A DNA stretch of 64,000 nt from Chryseobacterium joostei (GTDB lineage: Bacteria > Bacteroidota > Bacteroidia > Flavobacteriales > Weeksellaceae): assembly GCF_003815775.1 (NCBI RefSeq), contig NZ_CP033926.1:1-64000 (forward strand), read 5' to 3'. A program made the translations under genes and the position numbers. A model generated the notes under the pieces. The model was not told the origin of the DNA. It saw only the letters and a list, made by a program, of their open reading frames with translations, and ran no database searches. Below are positions 1 to 8,916 of the stretch, in pieces (the stretch's first letter is position 1; the number at the start of each line of letters is the position of its first letter).

Positions 1-1410
1 ATGCGCGATAACTTGAACGCAGCTGAAGATAATTCTGACCTGAAGAAACTTGAAAAATCTTTCGATATGTTATTTGATAAGGTACAGCCACTTTCATTAG
101 TCGCTAATAACCTTACACTTATCGTACCGAGCGATTTTTACAAGGAATACATTGAGGATAATTACTTATCCTTGCTTTCTGCTGCCCTGAAGAAAAATGT
201 AGGAAAAGGAGTGAAACTATGGTATTCCGTAATGGAAAACAGACCAAAAGGTGAGGAAAAACCGGTTACCATGAATATGAAGGGACAAAGTGTTCCTACT
301 CCAAAAACGCAAGAAACAATGCCACAAGGATTTTCAGCTAATATTGTAAACCCTTTTGTGGTACCTGGAATAAGAAAAGTAAATATTGACTCTAATCTGA
401 AGCCGGATTATTCATTTGATAGTTATGTAGAAGGAGAAAGCAATAAATTTGCCGCTACTGTGGCCAGGTCTATTGCCAAAAGACCGGGAGCTACAGCATT
501 TAACCCACTATTTTTATACGGAGGTTATGGAGTTGGAAAAACTCACTTAGGCCAGGCAGTTGGTCTTGAAGTAAAGAACCAGTTTCCGGATAAGGTGGTA
601 CTTTACCTATCTTCAGAAAAATTCATCCAGCAGTTTATTTCAGCAGCAAAAGCTCATAAGCAGACAGAATTTGCAAATTTCTATCAAATGGTAGATGTAC
701 TGATTATAGATGATATTCAGTTCTTATCAGGAAAATCTGCAACTCAGGATAGCTTCTTCCATATTTTCGATCACCTGCATCAAAATGGTAAGCAGATCAT
801 CCTTACTTCAGATAAAGCTCCGGCAGATATCATGGATATTCAGGATAGAATTGTTTCCCGTTTCAAATGGGGACTTTCTGCAGAAATAAAATCTCCGGAT
901 TTATCTACAAGAAGACAAATTATTGAAGACAAATTAAGCAGAGACGGAATTGTGCTTCCGGGAGATATGCTTGATTTCCTTGCTGCAGAAGCAAAAACCA
1001 ACGTAAGAGAGCTAATTGGGGTTATCAACTCAGTAATTGCATATTCTACCGTATATAAGAGAGACTTAAGTCTTGAGCTATTAAAGGAAACGATCAACAG
1101 AATTGCTGCCAACCAAAAGAAAGTAATCAACATTCCTTACATTCAGGAAGTAGTTTGCGACTATTTTGGAATCAAAAAAGAACAGCTTCTTTCCAAAACA
1201 AGAAAAAGAGAGATCGCATTACCAAGACAGTTGGCAATGTATTTCTCAAAAGCATTCACCAATTCTACATTTACTAAGATCGGTGAAGAAATGGGAGGTA
1301 AGGATCACTCAACAGTAATGTATGCTTGTGATACCATCAAGGATGTTTCAAAAATTGATAAAGAAATTAAGAAATACGTTAAGGATCTTACTGAAAGAAT
1401 CAAACAGTAA
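1..1410 (+). CDS. dnaA: Chromosomal replication initiator DnaA (5' end incomplete)
   Basis: DnaA binds DnaA boxes at oriC, melts the origin and recruits the replicative helicase. Visible in order: N-terminal domain I remnant (residues 1-80), a linker, the AAA+ domain with Walker A GGYGVGKTH (about 174-182) and Walker B LIIDDIQF (about 234-241), and the C-terminal DNA-binding domain IV with the signature GGKDHSTVMYA (about 432-442). The reading frame is already open at base 1 with an ATG, but family members usually carry about 15 more residues with a conserved Trp before this point. I therefore infer that the true start lies upstream of the window, or that the contig was rotated to an internal ATG. 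The 3' end is intact and is followed by a hairpin terminator. Confidence 0.97.
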   Translation: MRDNLNAAEDNSDLKKLEKSFDMLFDKVQPLSLVANNLTLIVPSDFYKEYIEDNYLSLLSAALKKNVGKGVKLWYSVMENRPKGEEKPVTMNMKGQSVPTPKTQETMPQGFSANIVNPFVVPGIRKVNIDSNLKPDYSFDSYVEGESNKFAATVARSIAKRPGATAFNPLFLYGGYGVGKTHLGQAVGLEVKNQFPDKVVLYLSSEKFIQQFISAAKAHKQTEFANFYQMVDVLIIDDIQFLSGKSATQDSFFHIFDHLHQNGKQIILTSDKAPADIMDIQDRIVSRFKWGLSAEIKSPDLSTRRQIIEDKLSRDGIVLPGDMLDFLAAEAKTNVRELIGVINSVIAYSTVYKRDLSLELLKETINRIAANQKKVINIPYIQEVVCDYFGIKKEQLLSKTRKREIALPRQLAMYFSKAFTNSTFTKIGEEMGGKDHSTVMYACDTIKDVSKIDKEIKKYVKDLTERIKQ

Positions 1411-1432
1411 TCATTCTTAAACCAAAATAATT

Positions 1433-1466
1433 TAAAATGGAGAATCGTTGTATTCTTCATTTTTTA
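1433..1466 (+). terminator. Rho-independent terminator after dnaA
   Basis: Arms ATGGAGAAT (1437-1445) and ATTCTTCAT (1452-1460) pair with one G-U and a CGTTGT loop. Flanking A and T tracts extend the stem, and a T run follows at 1461-1466. It separates dnaA from the phosphatase gene. Confidence 0.7.
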
Positions 1467-1520
1467 TTTAGTTTTGTCACATAAAATAAAATATCTTTTA
1501 ACCCTTTCAATTATAGAATT

Positions 1521-1991
1521 ATGAAAATTTTGATGGTCTGTCTGGGGAACATATGCAGAAGTCCTTTAGCAGAGGGAATTATGAAAGCAAAGCTTCCGAA
1601 GGATTTTTGGGTAGACTCTGCCGGAACGATTTCTATGCATGAGGGTAAACATCCTGATAAAAGAGCCGTGAAAACCGGGGCTTATCATAATATTGATATA
1701 TCCAAGCAGAAGTCAAGGCCTATTAAAAAAACAGATTTTGAGACTTTTGATCAAATCTACTGCATGGATGCCAGTGTATACAAAGATGTTATTTCCAAGG
1801 CTGGAAATGAAGAAGAACGACAAAAAGTATCGTTGTTTTTAGAGGCCGCCGGAGAATATAAAAATACTGAAGTTCCAGATCCGTATTGGGGTGGAATGGA
1901 AGACTTCGAAAAAGTCTTCCAGTTATTGGATGCCGGTTGTAACCAAATTGCAGCCCATCTCACCAGTCAAACACAACATTTAAATTCATAA
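1521..1991 (+). CDS. Low-molecular-weight protein-tyrosine phosphatase
   Basis: Cytoplasmic enzyme that hydrolyses phosphotyrosine. The P-loop CLGNICRS (residues 7-14) fits C-X5-R-S with nucleophile Cys7 and Arg13, and the general-acid loop DPYWGG lies near residue 120. At 156 residues it is the usual family length. It starts 110 bp after dnaA behind a terminator and is followed 18 bp later by the RsmI-like methylase, so those two are probably co-transcribed. In Bacteroidota such enzymes can oppose tyrosine kinases of polysaccharide export, but no such kinase is in this window, so the substrate is open. Confidence 0.92.
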   Translation: MKILMVCLGNICRSPLAEGIMKAKLPKDFWVDSAGTISMHEGKHPDKRAVKTGAYHNIDISKQKSRPIKKTDFETFDQIYCMDASVYKDVISKAGNEEERQKVSLFLEAAGEYKNTEVPDPYWGGMEDFEKVFQLLDAGCNQIAAHLTSQTQHLNS

Positions 1992-2009
1992 ATTTTTAAT
2001 AGACTTCCT

Positions 2010-2708
2010 ATGCTTTTTTTACTTCCAGCTTACCTATCTGAAAACACTTCTATTACCCATTTTTCACCTGTTATAAAGGATTATATCATGCAAACTGATT
2101 ACTTCTTTGTAGAAAATGAAAAAACAGCCAGAAAAGTGGTTAAATTCTTTGCTCCGGAAAAAAAACAGGCAGATCTGAAACTGTTCCTGTTGGATAAGTA
2201 TACAGAGAATGCTGATATTAAGGAAGCCCAGGAGCTGATGATGAAAGGGCAGGACTTCGGGTTGTTGTCAGAGGCAGGCTTACCGTGTATTGCAGATCCA
2301 GGGAATTTGATCGTGAAATGGTGTCACGAAAAAAACATCAGAGTAATTCCTATTTCAGGACCATCATCCATTATTTTAGCATTGATTTCCAGTGGATTCA
2401 ATGGACAGGAATTTACATTTCACGGGTATCTTCCGATTGATAAAGGTGAGAAAAAGAAACAAATCCAACATCTGGAAGGAATGGTTCAGAAGACCGGCTA
2501 TTCACAAATCTTTATGGAAACTCCTTACCGAAATAATGCACTTTTTGAAGATCTTACAAAGTTTTTATCACCTAATACAAAGCTTTGTATTGCTGCCAAT
2601 ATTAATGATCCGGAACATGAGTTTATCAGGACAAAAACCATAAAAGACTGGCAAAAACAAAAGCCGGAACTCCATAAAGTTCCAGCCGTATTTGTGCTAG
2701 GAAAATAA
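2010..2708 (+). CDS. RsmI-like SAM-dependent methyltransferase (tetrapyrrole methylase fold)
   Basis: The protein has the tetrapyrrole-methylase fold used by RsmI, which 2'-O-methylates C1402 of 16S rRNA. The diagnostic motif SEAGLPCIADPG lies at about residues 86-97 and the SAM-contact stretch PISGPSSIILAL follows. The N-terminus (LFLLPAYLSE) lacks the usual RsmI start with its PIGNL motif, and at 232 residues it is shorter than RsmI (about 280). I therefore read it as the shorter flavobacterial paralogue rather than RsmI itself, with the rRNA target unproven. It lies 18 bp downstream of the phosphatase and probably shares its transcript. Confidence 0.85.
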   Translation: MLFLLPAYLSENTSITHFSPVIKDYIMQTDYFFVENEKTARKVVKFFAPEKKQADLKLFLLDKYTENADIKEAQELMMKGQDFGLLSEAGLPCIADPGNLIVKWCHEKNIRVIPISGPSSIILALISSGFNGQEFTFHGYLPIDKGEKKKQIQHLEGMVQKTGYSQIFMETPYRNNALFEDLTKFLSPNTKLCIAANINDPEHEFIRTKTIKDWQKQKPELHKVPAVFVLGK

Positions 2709-2796
2709 TTTCTTTTCTCACAGATTGAGCAGATTATCACCTTGTTTTAAAGTTGTAATTTGCTTAATTAGTGTGAGTTGTAGTGTTTTTTGAATT

Positions 2797-3663
2797 TTAC
2801 TTATTTCTTTTTCTTGATCTCCATTTTCTCCAAAGGAAAACAATGACAGGAATCAATAGTAAGAAAGGCCAAAGGGAAATGATGCCAAGGAAAAAACCTA
2901 CAAAACTATTCCAGCCCTCAGTTAGAGAATCTACAAAACGACTTCCAAAACCAACCTTTGAAGTAGCTGAACTTCTTACTTTCTCTTTATACAGACTCAA
3001 ATTTAAAGTGCTGTAATTCACTCGGTCATCAATAAATCGGAGCCTGCCCTCAGATACATCAATTTCATCTTCCAGCTCCCGGATATTTTCCTGAATCTCA
3101 AGTATATCTTTTGTAGTAGCTGCACTTCTGAGCATATCACGATATTTTTCAAGATAAATTCTCTTGTTGGCTAGCTTAATGGAAACATCCGTATATTCCT
3201 CCGTTACATCATCAGAGGAAATGTTTTTTGATAAGACAGAACCCACGCCATCGGAAAAGGAATTAACAAGCGCATCAAAATTTTTGTGAGGAACCCGAAT
3301 GGTAAGGTCCAGATTTTCATCTACATCTGTATTTTTAAACTCTTCATTTTGGATGTAAGCTTTATTGCTTTTCAGGATGTCATTAACCTGTGTTTGTGCT
3401 TTTTTAATATCTCCAACCTGAATTCTCATGTCTCCATTTTTAATAATCTTTCTGGAAATAGTGTCTGTTTTTTTGGGTGATGTATGCTCCATAGCGGGAG
3501 TTTCCATTGGTGGGGGTATTGGGGCAGAAGCAACTTCCAAAACAGCCATGGGAGCCTCATTTTTAGATTGAGCTATTTCTGTATTTACAGAATGTTTATT
3601 TGAACCGGATTTACTGCAATTACTCAAAGAAAGGCAGAATAATAACAAAAATAGATTTTTCAT
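2797..3663 (-). CDS. DUF4349 lipoprotein with C-terminal membrane anchor
   Basis: A signal peptide with lipobox LSNC puts the lipidated Cys at residue 16. A low-complexity Ala/Pro/Met-rich linker follows, then the DUF4349 domain with a predicted coiled coil (about 180-225). Near the end there is a hydrophobic helix (about 255-278) and a basic tail (RKWRSRKRNK). This combination of lipid anchor, coiled coil and C-terminal transmembrane helix is typical for DUF4349. The family's biochemical role is unknown to me. It stands alone and convergent with the methylase gene. Confidence 0.85.
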   Translation of the reverse strand: MKNLFLLLFCLSLSNCSKSGSNKHSVNTEIAQSKNEAPMAVLEVASAPIPPPMETPAMEHTSPKKTDTISRKIIKNGDMRIQVGDIKKAQTQVNDILKSNKAYIQNEEFKNTDVDENLDLTIRVPHKNFDALVNSFSDGVGSVLSKNISSDDVTEEYTDVSIKLANKRIYLEKYRDMLRSAATTKDILEIQENIRELEDEIDVSEGRLRFIDDRVNYSTLNLSLYKEKVRSSATSKVGFGSRFVDSLTEGWNSFVGFFLGIISLWPFLLLIPVIVFLWRKWRSRKRNK

Positions 3664-3801
3664 GAATTATTTTTAAAGAATATTATCAAAAAGCATGCTT
3701 TAATGTGTTAAATTTTTAAAACAATTTTGATTTATATAATAAAGATGCTTTAATTTCAATAAAAGTTGGAAAGAGCTTACATTATTTTCTATTTTTAATA
3801 C

Positions 3802-4869
3802 ATGAGAAAAACTCTTTTAGCATTCTTGTTTTCACCATTTCTGATGTATGCCCAGGAAGTTCGAAAGCTTACGGATGATATGGCCCTAAAATTGGCAGAT
3901 AAACCACTTCATTGTATCAATCAGGAATACCCGAACAAAACAGCGCATATTATCAATAATGCTGTGGAAGTTTCTTTAACGCCTAAAGATCTCCATCCTA
4001 GTTTTTATGGTTGTTTCGATTGGCATAGTTCTGTTCATGGACATTGGATGCTGGCCAGACTTTTGAAGACAAAACCCAATTTGCCAAATGCAAAAGAGAT
4101 TGAAAAAATTCTCGATGAATCGTTTCAAAAAGAAAAACTTCAGACAGAAGCAGATTATTTCACAAAATATCAACTGACAGGTACATTTGAAAGAACTTAC
4201 GGCTGGGCGTGGATATTAAAGCTGGATGAAGAACTTATCCGATGGGATCATCCGAAAGCTAAAATATGGCATCAGAATTTGAAGCCGTTGACTGATCGAA
4301 TCCTTACATCATGGAAGAGTTATCTTCCGAAACAAACCTATCCAAATAGAACCGGTGTTCATCCCAATACAGCTTTTGCAATGGCCTTTGCCATCGATTG
4401 GGCAAGAGCAAATAAAGATAATGAGTTTGAAAATCAGCTGATGGAAAAAGCCAAGTATTTTTTCCTGAAAGATCAGAAAACACCTGCATATCTGGAACCG
4501 GATGGATCAGATTTCTTTTCGCCAAGTCTTGAAATTACAGACCTCATGCGAAGAGTTCTTCCTCAAAAGGAATTTGTACTATGGCTGAATAACTTTTATG
4601 AAAAAAGAAGCCTGGAGAATATAGAACAAATCCCTGTGGTAAGTGACTTAAGCGATTATCAGACGGTTCACCTTGTAGGATTATCCTTTTCAAAAGCCTG
4701 GTGTATGAAAGGTATAGCAAAAGCGCTTCCTGCTAATCATCCGTTGAAAAAAGACTTTCAGAAAACTGCAGATGTATTTTTAGCCAATGGACTTCCTCTA
4801 TTATTTCAAGGGAACTATGGAGGTGACCACTGGCTGGCAAGTTTTGCCGTGTATGCTTTGGCAGATTAA
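3802..4869 (+). CDS. Secreted DUF2891 family protein
   Basis: It begins with a signal peptide (MRKTLLAFLFSPFLMYAQ) and continues as a 337-residue, Trp- and His-rich domain of the DUF2891 family, with conserved stretches such as CFDWHSSVHGHW (about 73-84) and TYGWAWILKLDEEL (about 132-145). An all-alpha glycosidase-like fold is plausible from the repeated aromatic helices, but no catalytic assignment can be made from sequence alone. Its last 4 bases overlap the end of the convergent Mpo1-like gene. The upstream TATTTTTAATAC next to the ATG is a degenerate flavobacterial -7 element. Confidence 0.85.
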   Translation: MRKTLLAFLFSPFLMYAQEVRKLTDDMALKLADKPLHCINQEYPNKTAHIINNAVEVSLTPKDLHPSFYGCFDWHSSVHGHWMLARLLKTKPNLPNAKEIEKILDESFQKEKLQTEADYFTKYQLTGTFERTYGWAWILKLDEELIRWDHPKAKIWHQNLKPLTDRILTSWKSYLPKQTYPNRTGVHPNTAFAMAFAIDWARANKDNEFENQLMEKAKYFFLKDQKTPAYLEPDGSDFFSPSLEITDLMRRVLPQKEFVLWLNNFYEKRSLENIEQIPVVSDLSDYQTVHLVGLSFSKAWCMKGIAKALPANHPLKKDFQKTADVFLANGLPLLFQGNYGGDHWLASFAVYALAD

Positions 4870-5339
4870 TACCTGATCCCTATTTTTTTGAGAATAAAGC
4901 CCAACAGCCATATGGGACCGATTAATAGGAACTGAAGATCTTTAAGAAATGACGGTTTCTTCCCTTCTATTTTATGTCCGATGAACTGGAAGATCCAGGT
5001 CATCACAAAAACACTTAGGTAAGCGATCCAGGATTGTTTACCAAGATGGATATTGGTAAGATAGATGAAATGTTCCATCAAAAGCATTATAATAACCATC
5101 ACTACAGCAATTAACAGGGAGAGTCTGATGTAAAACAGGCTGATCAGGATAATAACAACTAAACTCACAATACTGATACATCCGAAGTAGGAGAGACAGA
5201 AATGGGGTGATGGGATAAGAGAAATAAAGCCAAGAATGGTACAGAAAATCAAAGGAACACAAATCCAATGAATTAACTTATTGGTGGGGTTTCTATGGCT
5301 TTTACTATATTCTACAAATAATAAATCGACCTTTCTCAT
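4866..5339 (-). CDS. Mpo1-like (DUF962) membrane protein
   Basis: This is a 157-residue integral membrane protein with about four hydrophobic segments. It has the family pattern: an N-terminal YSKSHRNPTNKLIHWICVP block and a C-terminal GHKIEGKKPSFLKDLQFLL block with conserved His, Glu and Lys. Yeast Mpo1 is an Fe(II)-dependent dioxygenase in phytosphingosine alpha-oxidation. Flavobacteria make sphingolipids, so a lipid role is possible but is inference here. Its end overlaps the DUF2891 gene by 4 bp, and its start is divergent from the AraC regulator. Confidence 0.87.
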   Translation of the reverse strand: MRKVDLLFVEYSKSHRNPTNKLIHWICVPLIFCTILGFISLIPSPHFCLSYFGCISIVSLVVIILISLFYIRLSLLIAVVMVIIMLLMEHFIYLTNIHLGKQSWIAYLSVFVMTWIFQFIGHKIEGKKPSFLKDLQFLLIGPIWLLGFILKKIGIRY

Positions 5340-5375
5340 AATGAAGGAATTGGATAAACGCTAAAATAATAAAAT

Positions 5376-5407
5376 TTTGTAATCGGTGATAAGATTGCTT
5401 ACATTTG
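5376..5407 (+). promoter_or_regulatory. Flavobacterial promoter of the AraC regulator gene
   Basis: TTTG at 5376-5379 and TACATTTG at 5400-5407 with a 20-bp spacer match the Bacteroidota -33/-7 consensus. The -7 box ends only 4 bp before the ATG at 5412, so the transcript is expected to be leaderless or nearly so. Confidence 0.7.
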
Positions 5408-5411
5408 TGAT

Positions 5412-6257
5412 ATGTCTGCCTTAGAAAAATTCGGAGTTGAAATTTTTACGCAACGTAATATTTTCGAGAGAATAGCTGTCGATAAGCCTTTCCGTCCTGA
5501 TAATCCGGCATTTATTTTTATAAAATCCGGTACCATAAAGCTTCGTCAGCACTTCAGTGATCTTGAGGTTTCTGCCAATATGTTTATGGTAACCGACCCG
5601 CAGACAATTTATGAAGTGGTGGCGGTGAGTGATGATTTTCAGTCCAGAATGGTTTCCTATAAAAGAGAATTTATCTCAGCTCTTTCCCTAAAATTCAACA
5701 GGTTAATTACTTACCGCTATTTCAGACAGCAGATGAATAGAGGAGTTCCTTTTCCTGAAGAAGAAATGGAAGTAGTCTGGAAAAGTGTTAATTTCCTAAA
5801 ATATATTCTTGACTCTGAAACTGAGATGCTGTACAAAAAGGAAATGGTAGAACATCTTTTTTCTGTTTTCTGTTATCAGATGGCGGGAATTATTTCCAAG
5901 GAAGACAATAACTCCATGAATCAGATGTCTAGACAGGAAGAAATTGTTTTTGTATTCCTTACTGATCTTTCCGAATATCACCTTACAGAAAGAACTGTGG
6001 AGTTCTATGCCGAACGGCAATCGATTACAACCAGACATCTTTCTTCGGTTGTAAAGGAAGTGACAGGGAAAACAGCGAGTCATATTATTGCTTTAATTGT
6101 AATTAATGAGGCAAAAGTACTTTTAAACTCATCCAGTAAACCGGTTTCGGAGATTTCTTCAATCCTTGGTTTTAGTGATCAGTATGCATTTTCTCACTTT
6201 TTTAAAAAACATCTGGAAGTAAGTCCCAGACAATACAGACACCAGTTCGAAAGCTAA
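5412..6257 (+). CDS. AraC family transcriptional regulator of the adjacent efflux genes
   Basis: A cupin-like N-terminal sensory half (about 1-160) precedes a two-helix-turn-helix AraC domain (about 180-280), ending in the signature region ISSILGFSDQYAFSHFFKKH plus the closing SPRQYRHQF. It is 281 residues long, normal for the family. It lies 89 bp upstream of, and on the same strand as, the TolC/HlyD/MFS genes, which makes it the likely local regulator. The inducing ligand is unknown. A separate promoter for the efflux genes lies in the gap. Confidence 0.92.
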   Translation: MSALEKFGVEIFTQRNIFERIAVDKPFRPDNPAFIFIKSGTIKLRQHFSDLEVSANMFMVTDPQTIYEVVAVSDDFQSRMVSYKREFISALSLKFNRLITYRYFRQQMNRGVPFPEEEMEVVWKSVNFLKYILDSETEMLYKKEMVEHLFSVFCYQMAGIISKEDNNSMNQMSRQEEIVFVFLTDLSEYHLTERTVEFYAERQSITTRHLSSVVKEVTGKTASHIIALIVINEAKVLLNSSSKPVSEISSILGFSDQYAFSHFFKKHLEVSPRQYRHQFES

Positions 6258-6295
6258 AATCCTACATTTGAACATCTTTTTCCAATAATCAAACA

Positions 6296-6326
6296 TTTGA
6301 TTGATTTTGTTGTTCTCCTAACTTTG
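6296..6326 (+). promoter_or_regulatory. Promoter of the TolC-HlyD-MFS efflux operon
   Basis: TTTG at 6296-6299 and TAACTTTG at 6319-6326 with a 19-bp spacer match the -33/-7 consensus. They lie 20 bp before the ATG of the outer-membrane channel gene, in the interval where the AraC protein would be expected to act. Confidence 0.65.
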
Positions 6327-6346
6327 CATCTGTAAAACAAGGTAAA

Positions 6347-7657
6347 ATGACAAAGAAAATAAAAACAGCACTATCAGTTTTGATAGCGGCTTTTCCTGCG
6401 CTGTTTTTTTCACAACAGATTAAACAGATGACCGCAGGTGAGGTGGCCGAATTGGCTGTCCAAAATCATCAGCAGTTGAAAGTTTCCGCTCAAAATATTG
6501 ATATTGCAAAGCAGAATACCAATGTTGTAAAGCTTCAGAAACTGCCTACTATCACAGCTTCTACAAGTCAATTCTATTTAGGCGATGCAGTAGCAATTGA
6601 TAAAGACTTTTCGAATTCTACAAAGGTTCCGATGCCACATTATGGAAGTTCTTATGCCGTACAGGCTACACAGCTGATCTTTAAGGGAGGATTGGTGAAC
6701 AAATCTATTGAAATGGCGGGACTTCGTGAACAGCTTTCTGAATTGGATCTGGAGAAAAACAAACAGGATGTGAAATTTTTAGTGATTTCAAATTATCTGG
6801 ATGTATACAAGATTATTAATCAGGAAGAGGTTTTTCAGAATAACAAAAAGTTAGCTCAGGAACGTCTTAAAAATATCCAGAAGTTCTATCAGCAGGGAAT
6901 GGTAACCAGAAACGAAGTAATTCGTGGGGAACTTGCCCTTAAAAACCTGGATCAGGGTATTCTGACTCTTTCAAACAATAAAAAAATCCTTAATTATAAT
7001 TTAAATATTGCGTTAGGTTTATCTTCTGATACGGAAATTGTCCCTACTGAAAATCTGGACAATAAAGAAGCGGGAATTGGAATGGATTATTATGTGAGTC
7101 TTGCTCATGATAGGAATCCAATGTTGAAATCTGCTCAAAAAAACATAGATGTTGCTGACAAGAACATTGAAATTATAAGAACCGATAATATGCCAACTGT
7201 GGCGGGATTCGGTGGATATACTTTACAAAGACCAATTACTACGAGAAATCCTGTCTTGGATATGTATTCTGGAGGATGGCAGACAGGTGTTTCTCTTAGT
7301 TACAATATAGATAACCTGTATAAAACAAAGGAAAAAGTAAAACTGGGTGAGCTGCAAAAGAATCAGGCCAGTGATGCGATGACCCTTGTACAGCAGAATG
7401 TAGATATGGGAGTGAATGCGGCCTATACAAAATATCAGGAAGCAATTCAGCAGGCAGATATTCTAAATGATTCTAAAAGACTGGCAGAGGAAAACTACAA
7501 GATCACTGAAGCCAAATATCTTAATCAATTGGCTGTACAGGCGGAAATGATTGATGCCCAGAACCAGAAACTGCAATCAGAGCTGGATTATGCCAATGCG
7601 GAGATCAATGTTTTGTATCAATACTATAACCTTTTGAAATCTACAGGAACTCTTTAA
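6347..7657 (+). CDS. TolC family outer-membrane efflux protein
   Basis: It has a signal peptide to about residue 22 (ending FFSQQ), then two related halves of long amphipathic helices typical of the TolC/OEP fold, each rich in Gln, Asn and Ala heptads. At 436 residues it is within family range. It would form the trimeric outer-membrane channel of a tripartite pump with the HlyD-like adaptor that starts 25 bp downstream and the MFS protein after that. Gene order and orientation indicate one operon. Confidence 0.94.
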   Translation: MTKKIKTALSVLIAAFPALFFSQQIKQMTAGEVAELAVQNHQQLKVSAQNIDIAKQNTNVVKLQKLPTITASTSQFYLGDAVAIDKDFSNSTKVPMPHYGSSYAVQATQLIFKGGLVNKSIEMAGLREQLSELDLEKNKQDVKFLVISNYLDVYKIINQEEVFQNNKKLAQERLKNIQKFYQQGMVTRNEVIRGELALKNLDQGILTLSNNKKILNYNLNIALGLSSDTEIVPTENLDNKEAGIGMDYYVSLAHDRNPMLKSAQKNIDVADKNIEIIRTDNMPTVAGFGGYTLQRPITTRNPVLDMYSGGWQTGVSLSYNIDNLYKTKEKVKLGELQKNQASDAMTLVQQNVDMGVNAAYTKYQEAIQQADILNDSKRLAEENYKITEAKYLNQLAVQAEMIDAQNQKLQSELDYANAEINVLYQYYNLLKSTGTL

Positions 7658-7681
7658 TTTTTAAAACTGAAAATCAACACA

Positions 7682-8794
7682 ATGGAAAACAAGGAACAAA
7701 CAACTCAAAATACAACACCGGCTCAAGCAACAACTAGCGGAGATGGCAAAAAAAAGCAAAATAAGACCAACAAAATAAGAGCAATCATTTCTAATATTAT
7801 CGTTTTTCTGATTATTGGCTTTGGATTGTTTTGGTTAATACGTGAATACTTCCACATCGGAAATAAAACATACACAGAAGCAGCCCAGGTAGAAGAATTT
7901 ATCAATCCTATCAACACAAGGGTTTCTGCTTATATTAAAGACATAAAATTTATAGAACACCAAAGAGTAAAAAAGGGTGATACCTTGGTTATTCTTGATA
8001 ATCGTGAGATTTTAACGCAATTGGGACAGGCTGAAGCGGCTTATCAAAATGCAATGGCTCAAAAGTCGGCAACAAGCTCTTCTGTGAATACAGTTTCCAA
8101 CAATATCAATGTGATGCAGTCTAATATTGCAGGAGCAAAAGCAAGACTTTGGAATGCGGAACAAAACTTAAACCGATATAAAAATCTTTTGACTGCAGAG
8201 GCGGTAACAAGACAACAATATGATCAGGTAAAAACAGAATATGATGCTCAAAAGGCAACTTACGAAACATTGGTGAATCAAAAGCAATCGGCTAACCTTT
8301 CCACTACAGAGGTAAAAAGCAGATTAGGAATTAATGATGCTGAAATTAACAGAACAAAATCTGCCCTGGATATGGCAAAAATCAATCTTTCTTATACCGT
8401 AATTACAGCTCCTTATGATGGGATAATGGGGAGAAGAACTATTTCTGAGGGACAATTGATCCAACCGGGGCAGCAGGTAGCTACTATTGTTCTAAATGGT
8501 CAGAAATGGGTGACAGCTAACTTCCTGGAAAGCCAGATGCCTCATATTAAAGTAGGAGAAAAAATAACGATGACAGCTGATGCCTTAGGAGGACAGAAAT
8601 TTGAGGGGGTTGTAACAGCTATTTCTGCAGCAACAGGATCAAGATATTCAAGCGTACCAACGGATAATTCAACAGGAAACTTCATCAAGGTACAGCAAAG
8701 AATTCCTGTGAGAATAGAGTTTACAGCTTCCAATAAAAAGGAAAACCTGGAGAAACTGAGTGCCGGGATGAACATGAATGTAAATATTAACTAA
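7682..8794 (+). CDS. HlyD/EmrA family membrane-fusion adaptor
   Basis: A basic, Gln/Thr-rich cytoplasmic N-terminus is followed by one transmembrane helix (about 34-57), a biotinyl-lipoyl-like half (about 70-105), a long coiled coil (about 110-220), and the second lipoyl half and beta-barrel (about 235-370). The motif ITAPYDGIMGRRTISEGQLI is typical of EmrA-type adaptors. It bridges the inner-membrane MFS pump and the TolC-like channel. It lies 25 bp after the channel gene. The gap to the pump gene is 122 bp and holds a repeat. Confidence 0.94.
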   Translation: MENKEQTTQNTTPAQATTSGDGKKKQNKTNKIRAIISNIIVFLIIGFGLFWLIREYFHIGNKTYTEAAQVEEFINPINTRVSAYIKDIKFIEHQRVKKGDTLVILDNREILTQLGQAEAAYQNAMAQKSATSSSVNTVSNNINVMQSNIAGAKARLWNAEQNLNRYKNLLTAEAVTRQQYDQVKTEYDAQKATYETLVNQKQSANLSTTEVKSRLGINDAEINRTKSALDMAKINLSYTVITAPYDGIMGRRTISEGQLIQPGQQVATIVLNGQKWVTANFLESQMPHIKVGEKITMTADALGGQKFEGVVTAISAATGSRYSSVPTDNSTGNFIKVQQRIPVRIEFTASNKKENLEKLSAGMNMNVNIN

Positions 8795-8807
8795 GTCAAA
8801 AGATACT

Positions 8808-8888
8808 AGATTTCAGAAATCAGATTTCAGGCTTAATGCAAGAGATTGATTATAAAATGATGATGTAAAGTCTGTTATCTGAAATCTG
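8808..8888. repeat. Imperfect inverted/direct repeat between adaptor and pump genes
   Basis: AGATTTCAG occurs twice in direct orientation (8808-8816 and 8822-8830). The inverted copy CTGAAATCTG at 8879-8888 pairs perfectly with CAGATTTCAG at 8821-8830. More TCT/GTTATCT units follow to about 8910. A similar TCTGA-rich spacer lies before guaA (36630-36700). Confidence 0.6.
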
Positions 8889-8916
8889 TTATCTCTAATC
8901 TATTATCTAAGAAAAC

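Noticed and set aside
2783..3016. 77-codon plus-strand ORF opposite the DUF4349 gene
   Set aside because: It overlaps the C-terminal coding part of a well-supported lipoprotein gene, and its protein is low-complexity and basic.
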